From: JANQRA01 sp035550735
GTDB taxonomy: Bacteria; Actinomycetota; Acidimicrobiia; Spongiisociales; ZC4RG35
Assembly: GCA_035550735.1 (NCBI GenBank)
Contig: DASZOM010000035.1
Location: 1 to 42,672, forward strand
Direction: 5' to 3'
DNA length: 42,672 nt
Every line of letters starts with the position of its first letter. Position 1 is the stretch's first letter. Shown here piece by piece: positions 41,251 through 42,672 of this stretch. The notes under the pieces were generated by a model. The model did no database searches. It was given only the letters and a program-made list of their open reading frames with translations, and was not told the DNA's origin. Made by a program: the position numbers and the translations under genes.

Positions 41251-42639
41251 ATGGCGACTCAAGAGATGCCAAAGACGAAGTTGAGAGCATCCGACTTCCC
41301 CGACGGATTCCTCTGGGGGGTGGCCACTGCCGCCTACCAGGTGGAGGGCGCCTGGAACTCCGGAGGCCGGGGGCCGTCCATCTGGGACACCTTCTCGCAC
41401 ACGCCAGGCAAGACCCGCAACGGTGACAACGGCGACGTGGCGGTGGACCACTATCACCGTTATCGGGAGGACGTCGAGCTGATGGCAGACATCCGGGTCA
41501 ACGCCTACCGGTTCTCGATCTCTTGGTCACGGCTGATCCCGGACGGGACCGGATACCTCAACCCCGAAGGGGTGGCCTTCTACCGGGATCTGTGTGAGGC
41601 ACTCCTGGAGAAGGGCATCGAGCCGGCGGCCACTCTCTACCACTGGGACCTTCCCCAGGCGCTTCAGGACCGCGGCGGCTGGCTCGCCCCTGCTTCCGTC
41701 GAGTGGTTCGCCGACTACGCGGCCCGGGCCAAGGAAGAGCTCGGCGACCTGGTTCAGATCTGGTCGACCTTCAACGAGCCATGGTGCTCGGCCTTCCTCG
41801 GGCACAGCGCGGGGGAGCACGCCCCCGGCATCCGCGACCCGGCGTCCTCCTACATCGCGGCCCACAACATCATGCTGGCCCATCACGCCGCCGTCCGGGT
41901 GATGCGGGAGACGGCCAGCCATCCCGACGACCAGTTGGGGATCGTCCTCAACCTGATCCCGGCCTGGCCGGCCGATGGGAGCGAGGCCTCGGCGCTGGCC
42001 GCGGCCGGTGTCGATGCGGTCCAGAATCGGCTGTTCCTCGGGGCGGTCCTCGACGGGGTGTACCCGGAGGAGGTGCTCGGATTCCAACGGGGATACGGGA
42101 TCGACGATCAGGTCGATCTCGACCGTCTCGCCTCCGCCGTGGAGCCCATCGACTATCTGGGGGTCAACTACTACAACGTCAACCACATTCGCCATGTCCC
42201 TGGCGCCGACCCGATGCCGGCCTGGCCGGGCCCGGCCGAGGCCGGCATGGTGACACCACCGGGGGAGCTGACCGAGATGGGATGGGGTGTCGAGCCCGAG
42301 GGGCTCACCTGGACGCTGGAGCGGGTCCACGGGATCCGGCCGGGGCTGCCGCTCATGATCATGGAGAACGGCGCCGCATATCCCGATCGCCCCTCGGACA
42401 ACGGGGAGATCGAGGACACCGCGCGCATCGAGTACATCAGCAGCCACATCGGATCTGTCCACGAGGCCATGCAACGTGGGGTGAATGTGGTCGGCTACTT
42501 CGTATGGTCGCTCCTCGACAACTTCGAGTGGGCCAGGGGTTACTCGAAGCTCTTCGGCATCGTCCACGTCGACCGGTCGACCATGACGCGCAGCCTCAAG
42601 GCGAGCGGACGCTGGTACCGGGAGTTCCTGGCGAGTTGA
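41251..42639 (+). CDS. GH1 beta-glucosidase/beta-glycosidase
   Basis: The 462-residue cytoplasmic enzyme begins with FPDGFLWGVATAAYQVEGA, the GH1 N-terminal signature. Acid/base Glu176 is in TFNEPW, and nucleophile Glu372 is in IMENG, where most GH1 enzymes have ITENG. YFVWSLLDNFEWARGYSKLFG completes the active site. It hydrolyses beta-linked disaccharides such as cellobiose to monosaccharides. GGGAGC seven bases upstream of ATG 41251 is the ribosome site. It is the last gene of the importer operon, which indicates that the importer carries beta-glycosides. Confidence 0.95.
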   Translation: MATQEMPKTKLRASDFPDGFLWGVATAAYQVEGAWNSGGRGPSIWDTFSHTPGKTRNGDNGDVAVDHYHRYREDVELMADIRVNAYRFSISWSRLIPDGTGYLNPEGVAFYRDLCEALLEKGIEPAATLYHWDLPQALQDRGGWLAPASVEWFADYAARAKEELGDLVQIWSTFNEPWCSAFLGHSAGEHAPGIRDPASSYIAAHNIMLAHHAAVRVMRETASHPDDQLGIVLNLIPAWPADGSEASALAAAGVDAVQNRLFLGAVLDGVYPEEVLGFQRGYGIDDQVDLDRLASAVEPIDYLGVNYYNVNHIRHVPGADPMPAWPGPAEAGMVTPPGELTEMGWGVEPEGLTWTLERVHGIRPGLPLMIMENGAAYPDRPSDNGEIEDTARIEYISSHIGSVHEAMQRGVNVVGYFVWSLLDNFEWARGYSKLFGIVHVDRSTMTRSLKASGRWYREFLAS

Positions 42640-42645
42640 CCCCAC

Positions 42646-42664
42646 CGACGTGCAACGAACGTCG
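42646..42664 (+). terminator. possible terminator hairpin after the GH1 gene
   Basis: CGACGT (42646-42651) pairs with ACGTCG (42659-42664) over a seven-base loop, seven bases after the GH1 stop. The stem is short and no T tract is seen before the window ends. Confidence 0.35.
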
Positions 42665-42672
42665 TATAGGGA

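Noticed and set aside
1..42672. CRISPR array, insertion sequence or prophage genes
   Set aside because: No regularly spaced repeats, transposase or phage structural genes were seen; the only mobility sign is the tRNA-like junction.

Overview
The window is high-GC DNA with very dense gene packing: many ATGA/GTGA stop-start overlaps, frequent GTG and TTG starts, and G/C-rich third codon positions. Gene content (xylose isomerase of the longer type, KhtT/KhtU pair, PPK2, WYL regulator, ROK and LacI sugar regulators, UnbU/UnbV-like proteins, secreted proteins with no outer-membrane machinery) suggests a free-living, plant-polysaccharide-using actinobacterium. A deep branch such as Acidimicrobiia is my guess; no rRNA or marker gene here proves it.

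Layout. 1-563: probable junction of an integrated element. It ends in the 3' part of a tRNA-Ala(GGC)-like sequence that lacks its 5' half, next to a 22-bp direct repeat, and may carry a membrane-protein fragment that runs off the left edge. 564-4667: a double-ACT protein, a small USP-like protein on the other strand, then two secreted or surface proteins. The first is a Val/Thr/Glu-rich and Pro-rich protein with membrane segments at both ends. The second is a 649-residue protein made of 12 half-repeats with strict residue alternation, which I consider the most novel object in the window. A strong hairpin terminator follows.

4844-11618: an Asp-box beta-propeller coupled to a MoaD/ThiS-like protein; two small DUF6766-like membrane proteins; an RnfD/UnbU-like membrane protein; and, on the other strand, an UnbV/CRTAC1-type protein translationally coupled to an M24-fold protein that has lost metal ligands.

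11681-21861: xylose utilisation. A Gfo/Idh/MocA oxidoreductase and a ROK regulator face the operon xylF-xylH-xylG(single domain)-SDR-xylA-mutarotase-like-xylB. The operon provides import, anomer handling, isomerisation to xylulose and phosphorylation to xylulose 5-phosphate. A perfect 14-bp hairpin after xylF probably sets binding protein above permease.

21852-35243: housekeeping and stress genes: AlkB, KhtTU K+ efflux, a GNAT plus small ORF divergent from a WYL regulator, a second GNAT, MscL, 3-hydroxyacyl-CoA dehydrogenase, LeuRS, an HExxH protein, PPK2, ComEA-ComEC and a shikimate-kinase-like protein. 35220-42639: a second sugar locus. A GH5-like glycosidase diverges from a LacI repressor gene over two clear LacI-type operators, followed by a CUT1 ABC importer (binding protein, two permeases, no ATPase) and a GH1 beta-glycosidase. 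Together the two sugar loci fit import and breakdown of plant-derived beta-linked oligosaccharides and pentoses.
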